DNA of 54,286 nt. Source: Sphingomonadaceae bacterium (GTDB taxonomy: Bacteria; Pseudomonadota; Alphaproteobacteria; Sphingomonadales; Sphingomonadaceae). Positions 39,452 through 48,841 of the stretch are shown here, one piece after another. The stretch is taken from NCBI GenBank assembly GCA_947455865.1, contig CANGQZ010000002.1:1-54286 (forward strand), read 5' to 3'. Each line of letters begins with the position of its first letter. Within the stretch, counting starts at the first letter, position 1. The position numbers were made by a program, and so were the translations under genes. The notes beneath the pieces were generated by a model. That model did no database searches and was not told where the DNA came from. It was given only the letters and a program-made list of their open reading frames with translations.

Positions 39452-39935
39452 CGCCGTCACCATCACCCTCGCCCCCGCCGGCCCGGTCCACGCGCTTGAA
39501 CTCTGGGATGGGGCCGCGCTGGCTCCGCTCTCCGCCTTGCTCGGTTTCGCCCTGCCGCCGGCCGGGCGCACTGCTGGCACAGCGGCACTGCGCGCAATCC
39601 GTGCCGAGCCTGCCGTTTGGCTGCTCGATGGTCCTGCGCTCGATCTGGCCGCGATCACCGCCGCGCTCGGCGATAACGGCGCGCTCACTCCCGTCGGTGG
39701 CGGGCTGGTGCGGATCGGTCTGGCTGGCCCGGGCTGGCGCGCCGCGCTGATGGCCGATGGGCTGTTCGATGCGGAAGACCCCGCCTTTGGTCCCGGCAGC
39801 ACCGCCGCCACGCTGATCGCCCACGTCGGGGTCCGGCTGATCGTCACTGCTGCTGATGCCTGCGAAGTGCTGGTCGCGGCCAGCTACGCGCCGCACTTGC
39901 ATCATGCGCTGGAACGTTCGGCGAAAATGGCCTGA
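39444..39935 (+). CDS. soxG: Sarcosine oxidase gamma subunit-like
   Basis: GTG start overlapping the soxA stop; MTDAVTITLAPAGPVHALELWDGAALAPLSALLGFALPP...; position and size match SoxG; weakly conserved family. Confidence 0.75.
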   Translation: MTDAVTITLAPAGPVHALELWDGAALAPLSALLGFALPPAGRTAGTAALRAIRAEPAVWLLDGPALDLAAITAALGDNGALTPVGGGLVRIGLAGPGWRAALMADGLFDAEDPAFGPGSTAATLIAHVGVRLIVTAADACEVLVAASYAPHLHHALERSAKMA

Positions 39936-39939
39936 GCCT

Positions 39940-40701
39940 TCAGCCGAACGCCAGCGTTTCGATCTCCGCCGCGGCCGCACGCAATGCCGCAAGGTCGGCC
40001 GGGTCCACCCGCGGTGCGGCGCGCGCCGTCAGCCGAGTGATCGAGATGGCCGCAATCGCCTCGCCATCCGGGCGCCGCAGCGGCACCGCCACACAGGCCA
40101 GATCCTCCACCACCTCTCCAAGATCGGTGGCGAACCCTTGTGCACGCACCGTTTCCAGCACACGGCCCAGTTCGCCGGCATCGCAGATCGTCCGTGCGGT
40201 CAGCGCCACGAACGGTCCGGTCGCCAGATAGGCGGCGCGCTCGGCGTCGGTCAGGTTCGCCAGCAGCACTTTGCCGATCCCCGAGCAATAAGCCTCCAGC
40301 TGCATCCCTACCCGGGTGAACAGCCCGCTTGCACCGCGCCCGCTCTTGATCCGGTAAGTGACCATCTCGTTTTCGTAGGTGCCCAGCTGGACGATCGCAT
40401 CGCTGCGCTCGGCCAGGCGGTGGAGTACGGCTGCGGCGGCGTTGACCACGATCTGGCGGTCGTCGATCTGGTCGGCCAGCCGGGCGAGCGCAGGGCCGGC
40501 GGCGTGTCGCCCCCCGCCAAGCGGGCGCAAGTAACCGGCGGCGATCAGCGTCGCGGCGTGGCGGTGCGCGCTCGATACCGGCATCGCAAGATCGCGGGCG
40601 ATTACGGAAAGATTGCTGAGCCCGCCATCGGCAATCACCGCCTCAAGCAGCGCCAGCGCGCGGCGCAGTGCAGAAACTTCGGGGGTGCCGTTTCTCACCA
40701 T
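39940..40701 (-). CDS. IclR-family transcriptional regulator
   Basis: SALRRALALLEAVIADGGLSNLSVIARDLAMPVSSAHRHAATLIAAGYL HTH; LEAYCSGIGKVLLANLTDAERAAYLATGPFVALTARTI effector domain. Confidence 0.93.
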   Translation of the reverse strand: MVRNGTPEVSALRRALALLEAVIADGGLSNLSVIARDLAMPVSSAHRHAATLIAAGYLRPLGGGRHAAGPALARLADQIDDRQIVVNAAAAVLHRLAERSDAIVQLGTYENEMVTYRIKSGRGASGLFTRVGMQLEAYCSGIGKVLLANLTDAERAAYLATGPFVALTARTICDAGELGRVLETVRAQGFATDLGEVVEDLACVAVPLRRPDGEAIAAISITRLTARAAPRVDPADLAALRAAAAEIETLAFG

Positions 40702-40781
40702 GCGGGATCCTAGCGCAGCCCGGCTCTGGTTCCAACCCCACTCTGGCGGTAAGGACAGATCAGGATAAGATGAGAGGAGCG

Positions 40782-41567
40782 ATGCCGATGGTCAGCCACG
40801 AGGAACTCGCCCAGCGCCTGCGTGAGGCTTATGCCGGCGGGCCGGTGCCGCCGCTGCGGGACGGGCTCGATCCGGTCGACGCCGCGGGCGCTTATGCGGT
40901 GCAAACGCTCAACACGCGGCTGTGGGAGTCGCAAGGCCGCCGCATCGTCGGGCGCAAGGCGGGGTTGACGGCCAAGGCCGTGCAGACCCAGCTCGGCGTC
41001 GATCAGCCCGATTTCGGCGTACTGTTCGATGATATGCGGGTGGCTGACGGCGGCTTCCTCGATCCGGCCAAGTGCCTCCAGCCCAAGGCCGAGGCGGAAA
41101 TCGCCTTCGTGCTGGCAGCGGACCTTCCTTCGCCGACGACCACGGCGGATGAAGTCGCGGCTGCGGTGGGCTCGGTCCACGCCGCGATCGAGATCGTCGA
41201 TAGCCGCATCGCCGAATGGAAGATCACTTTCGCCGATACCGTCGCCGATAACGGCTCATCCGCGTTCTTCGTGCTCGCTGGAGACGGCAAGCCGCTTCCC
41301 GGGCTCGATATCTGGACGGCGGGCATGGTCATGCAGATCAACGGTGCCGCCGTCTCGCTCGGCGTCGGCGCTGCCGCGCTTGGCCATCCGCTTAACGCCG
41401 CCGCGTGGCTGGCGCAGACCCTCGCCGCGCGCGGAGAGCCGCTCAAGGCCGGCGATGTGCTGCTCGCCGGGGCGCTCGGGCCGATGGTGGCGCTCAACCC
41501 GGGTGACCGGGTGGAAGCCTTCGTCGGCGGCCTCGGTTCCTGTTCTTTCACGTACGCAAAGGGCTGA
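40782..41567 (+). CDS. 2-oxopent-4-enoate (2-hydroxypentadienoate) hydratase-like
   Basis: [86 protein letters not shown]; MhpD family. Start codon uncertain (40770/40782/40788). Confidence 0.9.
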   Translation: MPMVSHEELAQRLREAYAGGPVPPLRDGLDPVDAAGAYAVQTLNTRLWESQGRRIVGRKAGLTAKAVQTQLGVDQPDFGVLFDDMRVADGGFLDPAKCLQPKAEAEIAFVLAADLPSPTTTADEVAAAVGSVHAAIEIVDSRIAEWKITFADTVADNGSSAFFVLAGDGKPLPGLDIWTAGMVMQINGAAVSLGVGAAALGHPLNAAAWLAQTLAARGEPLKAGDVLLAGALGPMVALNPGDRVEAFVGGLGSCSFTYAKG

Positions 41568-41572
41568 GTGCC

Positions 41573-42529
41573 ATGGCCGGAAAAATGAAAGTCGCCATCA
41601 TCGGCTCGGGCAACATCGGCACCGATCTGATGATCAAGATCATGCGCCTGTCCCAAGTGCTGGAAATGGGCGTGTTCGTGGGTATCGATCCGGAGAGTGA
41701 CGGTCTCAACCGCGCGGCGCGGATGGGCGTTGCGATCACCGCCGACGGGATCGACGGGCTGCTGGCAATGCCCGAGTTCGCCGATATCGGCATTGTCTTC
41801 GACGCAACCAGCGCTGGCGCACACCGCCGCAACAGCGAACTGGTGCTGGCCGCGGGCAAGCGGATGGTCGACCTGACTCCGGCAGCGATTGGCCCCTTCA
41901 CCATCCCGCCGGTCAACGGCGATGCCAACCTCGATGCGCCGAACGTCAACATGGTCACCTGCGGCGGGCAGGCTACGATCCCCATCGTCGCGGCCGTCAA
42001 CCGGGTCGCCAAAGTCCATTACGGCGAGATCGTGGCCTCGATCTCCTCGAAAAGCGCCGGCCCCGGCACCCGCGCCAACATCGACGAGTTCACCGAAACC
42101 ACCAGCCAGGCGATTGTCGATGTCGGCGGGGCGACCCGGGGCAAGGCGATCATCATCCTCAATCCCGCCGAACCGCCGCTGATCATGCGCGATACGGTCT
42201 ATTGCCTGTGCGAGGACGGCGACCGCGACGCAATCCGCGCCTCGATCGAGGCGATGGTGGCCGAAGTGCAGACTTACGTTCCCGGCTACCGGCTGAAGCA
42301 GGCGGTGCAGTTCGAGACGATCGGCGATAACCGGCCGCTGCGCATTCCCGAAATGGCCGGCACCGGCCGGACTGAATTCACCGGCCTCAAGGTCAGCGTC
42401 TTCCTCGAAGTCGAAGGCGCGGCGCATTACCTGCCTGCCTATGCCGGCAACCTCGACATCATGACCTCGGCCGCGCTCAAGACCGCCGAGAAGATTGCTA
42501 TCCGGATGACTGAAGGAGCTGCGGCATGA
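41573..42529 (+). CDS. mhpF: Acetaldehyde dehydrogenase (acylating)
   Basis: [38 protein letters not shown] catalytic Cys; [19 protein letters not shown]. Confidence 0.95.
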   Translation: MAGKMKVAIIGSGNIGTDLMIKIMRLSQVLEMGVFVGIDPESDGLNRAARMGVAITADGIDGLLAMPEFADIGIVFDATSAGAHRRNSELVLAAGKRMVDLTPAAIGPFTIPPVNGDANLDAPNVNMVTCGGQATIPIVAAVNRVAKVHYGEIVASISSKSAGPGTRANIDEFTETTSQAIVDVGGATRGKAIIILNPAEPPLIMRDTVYCLCEDGDRDAIRASIEAMVAEVQTYVPGYRLKQAVQFETIGDNRPLRIPEMAGTGRTEFTGLKVSVFLEVEGAAHYLPAYAGNLDIMTSAALKTAEKIAIRMTEGAAA

Positions 42530-43548
42530 GCTTCGATCCCACCACCACCAAGCTCTATATTCAGGACGTCACGCTGCGCGACGGGATGCACGCGATCCGG
42601 CACCAGTATGGGCTCGATCACGTCAAGGCGATTGCCCGGGCTCTAGATCTCGCGAAAGTCGATGCCATCGAGGTCGCCCACGGCGATGGTCTGCAGGGCT
42701 CCAGCTTCAATTACGGCTTCGGCTCATACACCGATTGGGATTGGATCGGCGCGGTCGCCGAAGTGCTCGAACATTCGGTGCTGACCACGCTGCTGCTTCC
42801 CGGCATCGGCACCGTGCACGATCTCAAGTACGCCTATGATCTCGGCGTCCGCTCGGTCCGCATCGCCACCCACTGCACCGAGGCAGACGTCTCGAAGCAG
42901 CACATCGAGGCCGCCCGCAATCTCGGCATGGACGTCTCGGGCTTCCTGATGATGAGCCACATGAGCGAGCCCGAACCGCTGGCGCAGCAGGCGCTGCTCA
43001 TGGAAAGCTACGGCGCACACTGCGTCTACGTTACCGACAGCGGCGGCGCGATGAACATGGACGAATATGCCGCGCGGCTGCAGGCTTATGACCGGGTGCT
43101 GAAGCCCGAAACCCAGCGCGGCGTGCACGCCCACCACAACCTTTCGCTCGGCGTCGCCAACTCGATCGTCGCGGTCCAGAACGGCGCGATCCGGGTCGAT
43201 GCGAGCCTCGCCGGAATGGGCGCGGGTGCCGGCAATGCGCCGCTCGAGGTGTTCGTCGCGGCGGTCGACCGGATGGGCTGGAACCATGGCTGCGACATTC
43301 ACGCGCTGATGGACGCCGCCGAAGATCTTGTCCGCCCACTGCAGGATCGGCCGGTGCGGGTTGACCGTGAAACGCTCACCCTCGGCTATGCCGGGGTCTA
43401 TTCCTCGTTCCTGCGCCATGCCGAAAAGGCCAGCGCCGAATACGGCATCGATACCCGCATCCTCCTCACCGAGGTTGGCCGGCGAAAGATGGTTGGCGGC
43501 CAGGAAGACATGATCGTCGACGTGGCGCTCGATTTGTTGAAAGGCTAA
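42526..43548 (+). CDS. mhpE: 4-hydroxy-2-oxovalerate aldolase
   Basis: [96 protein letters not shown]. Confidence 0.95.
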   Translation: MSFDPTTTKLYIQDVTLRDGMHAIRHQYGLDHVKAIARALDLAKVDAIEVAHGDGLQGSSFNYGFGSYTDWDWIGAVAEVLEHSVLTTLLLPGIGTVHDLKYAYDLGVRSVRIATHCTEADVSKQHIEAARNLGMDVSGFLMMSHMSEPEPLAQQALLMESYGAHCVYVTDSGGAMNMDEYAARLQAYDRVLKPETQRGVHAHHNLSLGVANSIVAVQNGAIRVDASLAGMGAGAGNAPLEVFVAAVDRMGWNHGCDIHALMDAAEDLVRPLQDRPVRVDRETLTLGYAGVYSSFLRHAEKASAEYGIDTRILLTEVGRRKMVGGQEDMIVDVALDLLKG

Positions 43549-43582
43549 GGCGCGAGTCACCGATAAAAGGGGGGCTGAGGCT

Positions 43583-44515
43583 ATGCCGGCTGGTGCGACC
43601 GATCTGATCGTCCATTGTTACAACGATGCGCCGGCGTTTTCGCATAAGGCGCGGGCGATGCTTGGCGTCAAGAACGCCCACTGGTTCGCCTGCGATCATC
43701 CCACGATCTTGCCCAAGCCCGACCTTTCCGTTTTGACCGGCGGCTACCGCCAGATCCCGGTGGCGCAAATCGGGGCGGACGTGTTCTGTGGCAGCGAGCT
43801 GATCCTCGATATGCTCGAAGCGCGCATTCCCGAACCTTCGCTGACCGCGGCAAGCGGCCCGGGGGTCGGTCGCGGGCTGGCCCATTGGGGTGAGGACACG
43901 CTGTTCTGGCTGACCGTCCAGATCGTCTGCGGTTCGGATTTTGTCGCCTCCGAGGATGCCGATTTCAATGCCGACCGCGAGAAGATGCTGCCGGGGTTCT
44001 ACGACGTGCCGGCGATGAAGGCGGCGCTGCCGACCAACGTCGCGCTGCTCCACGGCCACCTTGATTTGCTGGCGCGTCAGCTGGCGGACGGGCGGCGCTT
44101 TCTGTTCGGCGATGTGGTCGATGTGGCCGATATCAGCCTGTGGTTTCCGCTCGAGTTCATGCGCTTCTGCCGCAACGGGAACGAACGCATTCCGGATCAG
44201 TACCCGGCCATTGCCGCGTGGATGGGCCGCATCGCCGCGTTCGGCCACGGCCGGCGCGAGGAAATTTCGCGCGCCGATGCGCTCGCTGTCGCGCTTGCAG
44301 CAACGCCCACCAGTACACCGCGCGCAACGGTCGATTACGGTCCGCAGCCAGGCGAGCAGGTGCGGGTCATATGGAAGGCCTATAGCCCGACCGATCTCGT
44401 CGGCGAACTGGTTGAGGCGCATCCGCGCACGCTGGCAGTGCGCTGGTCGGCCCCCGAAGTGGGCGATGTGGTGGTGCACTTCCCGCGCACCGCCGGGACG
44501 GTCACGCCTGCCTGA
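43583..44515 (+). CDS. Glutathione S-transferase family protein (extended C-terminus)
   Basis: Thioredoxin-like N-terminus DLIVHCYNDAPAFSHKARAMLGVKNAHWFACDHPTILPKPDLSVLTGGYRQIPVAQIGADVFCGSELILDML and helical GST C-terminus. Confidence 0.75.
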   Translation: MPAGATDLIVHCYNDAPAFSHKARAMLGVKNAHWFACDHPTILPKPDLSVLTGGYRQIPVAQIGADVFCGSELILDMLEARIPEPSLTAASGPGVGRGLAHWGEDTLFWLTVQIVCGSDFVASEDADFNADREKMLPGFYDVPAMKAALPTNVALLHGHLDLLARQLADGRRFLFGDVVDVADISLWFPLEFMRFCRNGNERIPDQYPAIAAWMGRIAAFGHGRREEISRADALAVALAATPTSTPRATVDYGPQPGEQVRVIWKAYSPTDLVGELVEAHPRTLAVRWSAPEVGDVVVHFPRTAGTVTPA

Positions 44516-44563
44516 ATCTGGGGCCTGATTCCGGGGCCTGAATCTGGCCTCTGCACGCGGGCC

Positions 44564-45361
44564 TTACGGCGCGGTCAGCACCGCCAGATCGGTAAAGCGC
44601 ACGTTGTCGGCGGCGAGTCCCGCCAGCAGCACCGGCATCCCACCCGCGCGCACCATCCATTCCAGCCGGTGATCGCGGTAATGCCGCTTGAGCAGGCCCG
44701 AATCCAGCGCGCCCGAAACGCTCTGCAGGATCTCCGCCCCGGCCAGCGATTCGGCCCGCACCTTCGCCACGGCCGGCCGCTGGTTCACCCGCTCGAACCA
44801 CCGCGCCAGTGCGCCTTCGGGGGGAATGCCGTTGAATTCGGTTCCGCCGACGAACGGCGCCACCGCCAGATCGGCCATCCCGAAGCTGGCGCCGCCAAAC
44901 CACTCGGCATCGCCCAGTTGCTGTGTCAGCCAGCCATGGATCGCGGCGACATCGGCGCGGGCAGCGGCGAACAGCTGGTCAACCATGCCTTCGGCCTTGC
45001 CCCGTCCGAAATAGTTTAGCTCGAACAGCCCCCAGTTGATCGCCTCGTAATGTGTGTCGCAGACTTCCTCGATCATCCGCGCCCGCGCCCGCTCGGCGGG
45101 GCTGGCGGCGCGCAGCGGCACGTCCGGATACTGTTCTTCCAGATATTCCAGAATGATTGAGCTGTCGAAGATCGCGGTCTCACCGTCGATCAGCGCCGGC
45201 GCTTCGGAACGCGGGTTGGCCGCGACCAGCGCAGGCGAAACGCCTACCCCGATCCCGTCAGGCACGGCCGCGTCGAATTCCAGCCCCTTCTCGTGCAGCG
45301 CGATCTTCACCTTGTCGACATAGGGCGACATCGGCACTTGCCACAGGAACAGCTTGGACAT
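44564..45361 (-). CDS. Glutathione S-transferase family protein
   Basis: LFLWQVPMSPYVDKVKIALHEKGLEFDAAVPD...NPRSEAPALIDGETAIFDSSIILEYLEEQYPDVPLRAASPAERARARM. Confidence 0.88.
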   Translation of the reverse strand: MSKLFLWQVPMSPYVDKVKIALHEKGLEFDAAVPDGIGVGVSPALVAANPRSEAPALIDGETAIFDSSIILEYLEEQYPDVPLRAASPAERARARMIEEVCDTHYEAINWGLFELNYFGRGKAEGMVDQLFAAARADVAAIHGWLTQQLGDAEWFGGASFGMADLAVAPFVGGTEFNGIPPEGALARWFERVNQRPAVAKVRAESLAGAEILQSVSGALDSGLLKRHYRDHRLEWMVRAGGMPVLLAGLAADNVRFTDLAVLTAP

Positions 45362-45492
45362 GGGCGACTCTCCTTCGGTTGGATCTTGTTCTCAGGCCAA
45401 GGCGTTGCCGCCGCAGCGTTGCGCGACTGATGGTATCCGACGAATTGTCGGCATACCCACTGACGAAATTCCGTCAACGCCCGTTCTTGCGC

Positions 45493-46986
45493 CTAACGCC
45501 GCTCGGCCTCGATGCGCGCGCGGATTTCGCGCTTGAGCACTTTGCCGTTGCTGTTGCGCGGGATCGTGCCGGCAAGGTTCATGCTGCGCGGCAATTTGTA
45601 ACCCGCCAGCTGTGCCCGGCACAGCGCAGTCAATTCGTCGGCGCTCACCGTCCTGCCCTCTGCCAGCACGATTTCGGCATGGACCGTCTCGCCCCAGTCG
45701 GCATCCGCCAGCCCCACCACGGCCGCATCGGCCACCGCGTCATGCTGCAGCAGAACCGCCTCGATCTCGCGCGGATAGATGTTCATCCCGCCGCTGAGGA
45801 TCATGTCCTTCTTGCGGTCGACGATATAGTAGAATCCGTCCCCATCACGCCGGGCCAGGTCGCCCACCGAAACCCAGCCATCATGGATCGCCTCGGCGCT
45901 CTCGTCAGCTCTGCGCCAGTACCCGTCAAACAGATAGGGGGATCGGCTGAACAGCTCACCCACCGCGTCATCCGCCACCGGATTGCCGGCATCGTCGCGC
46001 AGTTCCACTTCGGTCGCCACGAACGGCGTGCCCACGCAGTTGTGCTTCAGCCGGTGCATCTCGGGCCGCAAATTGGTGATGATCCCGGATTCGGTCGCGC
46101 CGTAGCATTCATAAAGCCGCCCTTCGCCGAACAGGTCGATCACCCGCTCCTTGTCGCTCTGGGGCAGGGGGGCGGCGTTGGAGATCAGCGCCTTCAGCCG
46201 GTTGTCGCGCAGCGCATCCTGCGCCGCGGCCGGCAACTCGAAGATCCGGCGGAAATGGGTCGGCACCAGAAACAGCCCGGTAATCTCCGGCCCGATCAGC
46301 CCTGCCACCACGTCGGGCTCGAACTGGTCGACCAGCGTCACCGTCCCGCCGGTGTAAAGCGGCGCCAGCGCGAAGGCGAGGCCCGCCCCGTGGCACAGCG
46401 GCGCCACCGCAAGGAAATGGTCGTCCGGGCCGTAGCAGCCATATTCGCTCGCCATGCCGAGGAACGAGAGCACTCGGCTGCGATGCGAAATCGGCACGCC
46501 CTTGGGTAGCCCTGTGGTGCCCGAGGTATAATGTAACGCGAACGGTCGCAATTCCTCGCCCCGGTCGACAAATGCTGCGGAAATTTGCTCGCCGGCCGCC
46601 GCAACATCGCCCAGCGCATGCACCGGCAAATCCAGCGCCGCGCCCGGATCGTCATCGGCGATCACTAGCCGCGCGCCGCTATCGGCCACGATTGCCGCGA
46701 TCTCCGGCCCGGCCAGCCGCGGATTGACCAGCGCGCTCGCCCCGCCGAGATTGGCGACCGCCACCAGCAGTGCGATGAATTCGGGCGAATTGCGCCCGAT
46801 CAGCACCACGTTGTCGCCCGGGCCGATGCCGTGCTCGCGCTCCAGCCACGCCGCAATTCCGGCAATGCTGCGCAGCAATTGGGCATAGCAGATGGCCCGC
46901 GTCCCAAAGCGCACCGCAATCTTGCCCGGCTGGCGCGCCGCCGCCGCGGCGATCCCGCGCCCCAGCGTCAGCGGCTGCGCAATCAT
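45493..46986 (-). CDS. AMP-dependent acyl-CoA synthetase/ligase
   Basis: LHYTSGTTGLPKGVPIS; YECYGATESGI; YYIVDRKKDMILSGGMNIYPREIEAVL; SNGKVLKREIR. Start trimmed to 46986 by ATGA overlap. Confidence 0.93.
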   Translation of the reverse strand: MIAQPLTLGRGIAAAAARQPGKIAVRFGTRAICYAQLLRSIAGIAAWLEREHGIGPGDNVVLIGRNSPEFIALLVAVANLGGASALVNPRLAGPEIAAIVADSGARLVIADDDPGAALDLPVHALGDVAAAGEQISAAFVDRGEELRPFALHYTSGTTGLPKGVPISHRSRVLSFLGMASEYGCYGPDDHFLAVAPLCHGAGLAFALAPLYTGGTVTLVDQFEPDVVAGLIGPEITGLFLVPTHFRRIFELPAAAQDALRDNRLKALISNAAPLPQSDKERVIDLFGEGRLYECYGATESGIITNLRPEMHRLKHNCVGTPFVATEVELRDDAGNPVADDAVGELFSRSPYLFDGYWRRADESAEAIHDGWVSVGDLARRDGDGFYYIVDRKKDMILSGGMNIYPREIEAVLLQHDAVADAAVVGLADADWGETVHAEIVLAEGRTVSADELTALCRAQLAGYKLPRSMNLAGTIPRNSNGKVLKREIRARIEAERR

Positions 46987-47858
46987 CCCGAAAGGCCCAT
47001 CCGCGCCGCCAGCTTGGGGAACACCGCTAGCGCATTGTCGCGCATTACCCGCCGGTGCGCTTCGGGCCGCAACCCGTGAGCCGCCACTTCGGCCACGCCC
47101 CGGCGCGGATCGATCACCGGCCAGTCGGTCCCGAACAGCACTTTGTGGCTGCCATAGCTGTCCATGTAGCGCACCAGATTTTCCGGCAGGTGGCGCGGGG
47201 CATAAGCATCGATGCCGATGAACACATTGGCATGCTTCCACGCCATCGCGATCATCTCGTCCGACCATGGCGTGCCGACATGGATGCCGATCAGGGTCAG
47301 CTCGGGAAAATCGATCGCCACCTGATCGAGCAGGATCGGCTTCGCCACCGAAGGCAGCCGCACGTCCTTCTGATAGATCAGGTTCTGCCCCACCTGCAGC
47401 ATGAACGGCAGTTCCAGCTCGCAGCACTTGGCATAGATCGGATACCACCGCGCCGCATCGGGCGGCAGGTCAAACCAGTGCGGATAGGCATGGACGCCCA
47501 CGAAACCCAGATCGGCGGCGCGCTCCAGATCCCGCAGTTGCTCCATCCCCATTGTCGGATCGGCCCCGGCCAGCCCGGAAAACCGGTCGGGGTGGGCTCG
47601 GCACCACTTCGCCACCTGCTCATAGGGAATGTCGAAGCTGCCCTTCCAGCGGCGATCCCCGGCACGCACAGCCACCAGCAGGCTGTGCTCGATCCCGGCC
47701 TCGTCCATGATCCGCAGGTATTCGTCCATCCCCACGCCGCCGCGCATCGCTTCGGGCATGCGCACCTGCTCCATGAAGTTCGCATCGAACCCGGTCTGCC
47801 CGGCATCGACTTCCTCCGGCCCGAACAGGTTGACGACGATATCGATGAACCCGCTCAT
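46983..47858 (-). CDS. Amidohydrolase-2-type TIM-barrel protein
   Basis: LDQVAIDFPELTLIGIHVGTPWSDEMIAMAWKHANVFIGIDAYAP...VLFGTDWPVIDPRRGVAEV; N-terminal HxH absent (IDIVVNLF). Confidence 0.85.
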   Translation of the reverse strand: MSGFIDIVVNLFGPEEVDAGQTGFDANFMEQVRMPEAMRGGVGMDEYLRIMDEAGIEHSLLVAVRAGDRRWKGSFDIPYEQVAKWCRAHPDRFSGLAGADPTMGMEQLRDLERAADLGFVGVHAYPHWFDLPPDAARWYPIYAKCCELELPFMLQVGQNLIYQKDVRLPSVAKPILLDQVAIDFPELTLIGIHVGTPWSDEMIAMAWKHANVFIGIDAYAPRHLPENLVRYMDSYGSHKVLFGTDWPVIDPRRGVAEVAAHGLRPEAHRRVMRDNALAVFPKLAARMGLSG

Positions 47859-48811
47859 GCCTCGTCGAGCCCGCTGCGCGCCGAACGGTCGAGCCGCAGC
47901 CGCAGCACGTCGGGGCGCGAATAGTGGCCGGTGCTGTCAACCCACAGCTTCACATCGGCGATCGCGTCCAGATCGATCTCGGCGATCACTAGTTGCTCCT
48001 CCAGGCCCGAAACCGGCCCGGCGAGGATCGGGGTGAACGGGTGGATCACCGCGCTCCACCCGCCCCCGGTGCCCATCATCTCCTGCGGACCCAGTTCGCG
48101 CGCCATGAACTCTAGCATTTCCTCGGTCACCGGGCTCGACGCGGAAATCACGAAAGTTTGCCCGGTCAGCGCATGGTTGAGCATCATCGCCTCGATCTGC
48201 CGGTTCGCCACCGCGTCGAACCCGGCCATCGTCGAGAGTGATGGCCACAGCGCGGCGTGAATCTGCTCGCCGTCTTCGATCAGCGCCTGGCGGGCGAGGT
48301 TCATCGTGTGCTCCCAGCACGCCAGCCCGCCGATCCGGCCCACGCTGCTGGCAAACACCGAAAGGGTCGAGCCATCGCCTTCGCCCCAGATATAGCGTTC
48401 GGCATAAGTCGGCTTCAACTTGCGGTGCGCGCCTAGCAGGCTGCCATCGGTATCGATGAACAGGGCGGTGTTATAGCAGGTGCGCCGCCCTGCCGGCCGC
48501 TCGCTGATCCCCATCACCACCGCCACCCCGGCCGCCTTGGCCGCCTCGCGGATAACTGCAATTTCCGGCCCGTCGACCGCCACCGAAACATCCTGATAGC
48601 GCCGGTTGAGCGCGGTCTGCACCAGGGGCGCATAGAGATTGATCCAGTAGGGAAAGCCTGGGAGGAACACTTCGGGAAAGACCATCAACTTCACCCCGGC
48701 CGCGCCCGCCCGGCTGATCCACTCGGTCGCCTTGGCGGCGGTTTTGCCCGGATCCATGTAGACCGGGGCGAGGTGAGCAGCGGCAACGGTCAGCAGATTT
48801 GGCATGGGCAA
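47855..48811 (-). CDS. Nitrilase-family carbon-nitrogen hydrolase
   Basis: VFPEVFLPGFPYW (Glu), HRKLKPTYAERYIWGEGDGS (Lys), GGLACWEHTMNLARQALI (Cys) catalytic triad motifs. Confidence 0.93.
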   Translation of the reverse strand: MPMPNLLTVAAAHLAPVYMDPGKTAAKATEWISRAGAAGVKLMVFPEVFLPGFPYWINLYAPLVQTALNRRYQDVSVAVDGPEIAVIREAAKAAGVAVVMGISERPAGRRTCYNTALFIDTDGSLLGAHRKLKPTYAERYIWGEGDGSTLSVFASSVGRIGGLACWEHTMNLARQALIEDGEQIHAALWPSLSTMAGFDAVANRQIEAMMLNHALTGQTFVISASSPVTEEMLEFMARELGPQEMMGTGGGWSAVIHPFTPILAGPVSGLEEQLVIAEIDLDAIADVKLWVDSTGHYSRPDVLRLRLDRSARSGLDEA

Positions 48812-48841
48812 TCCTCCGTGACTCGGCTATAGCATAGAAAT

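Noticed and set aside
32258-39847. Minus-strand ORFs 32258..33814, 34898..36307, 37202..38335, 38423..39847
   Set aside because: Shadows of the HcnB/DAO/SoxBDAG cluster; no independent support.
41003-42427. 474-aa minus-strand ORF
   Set aside because: Antisense to the hydratase and acetaldehyde dehydrogenase genes.
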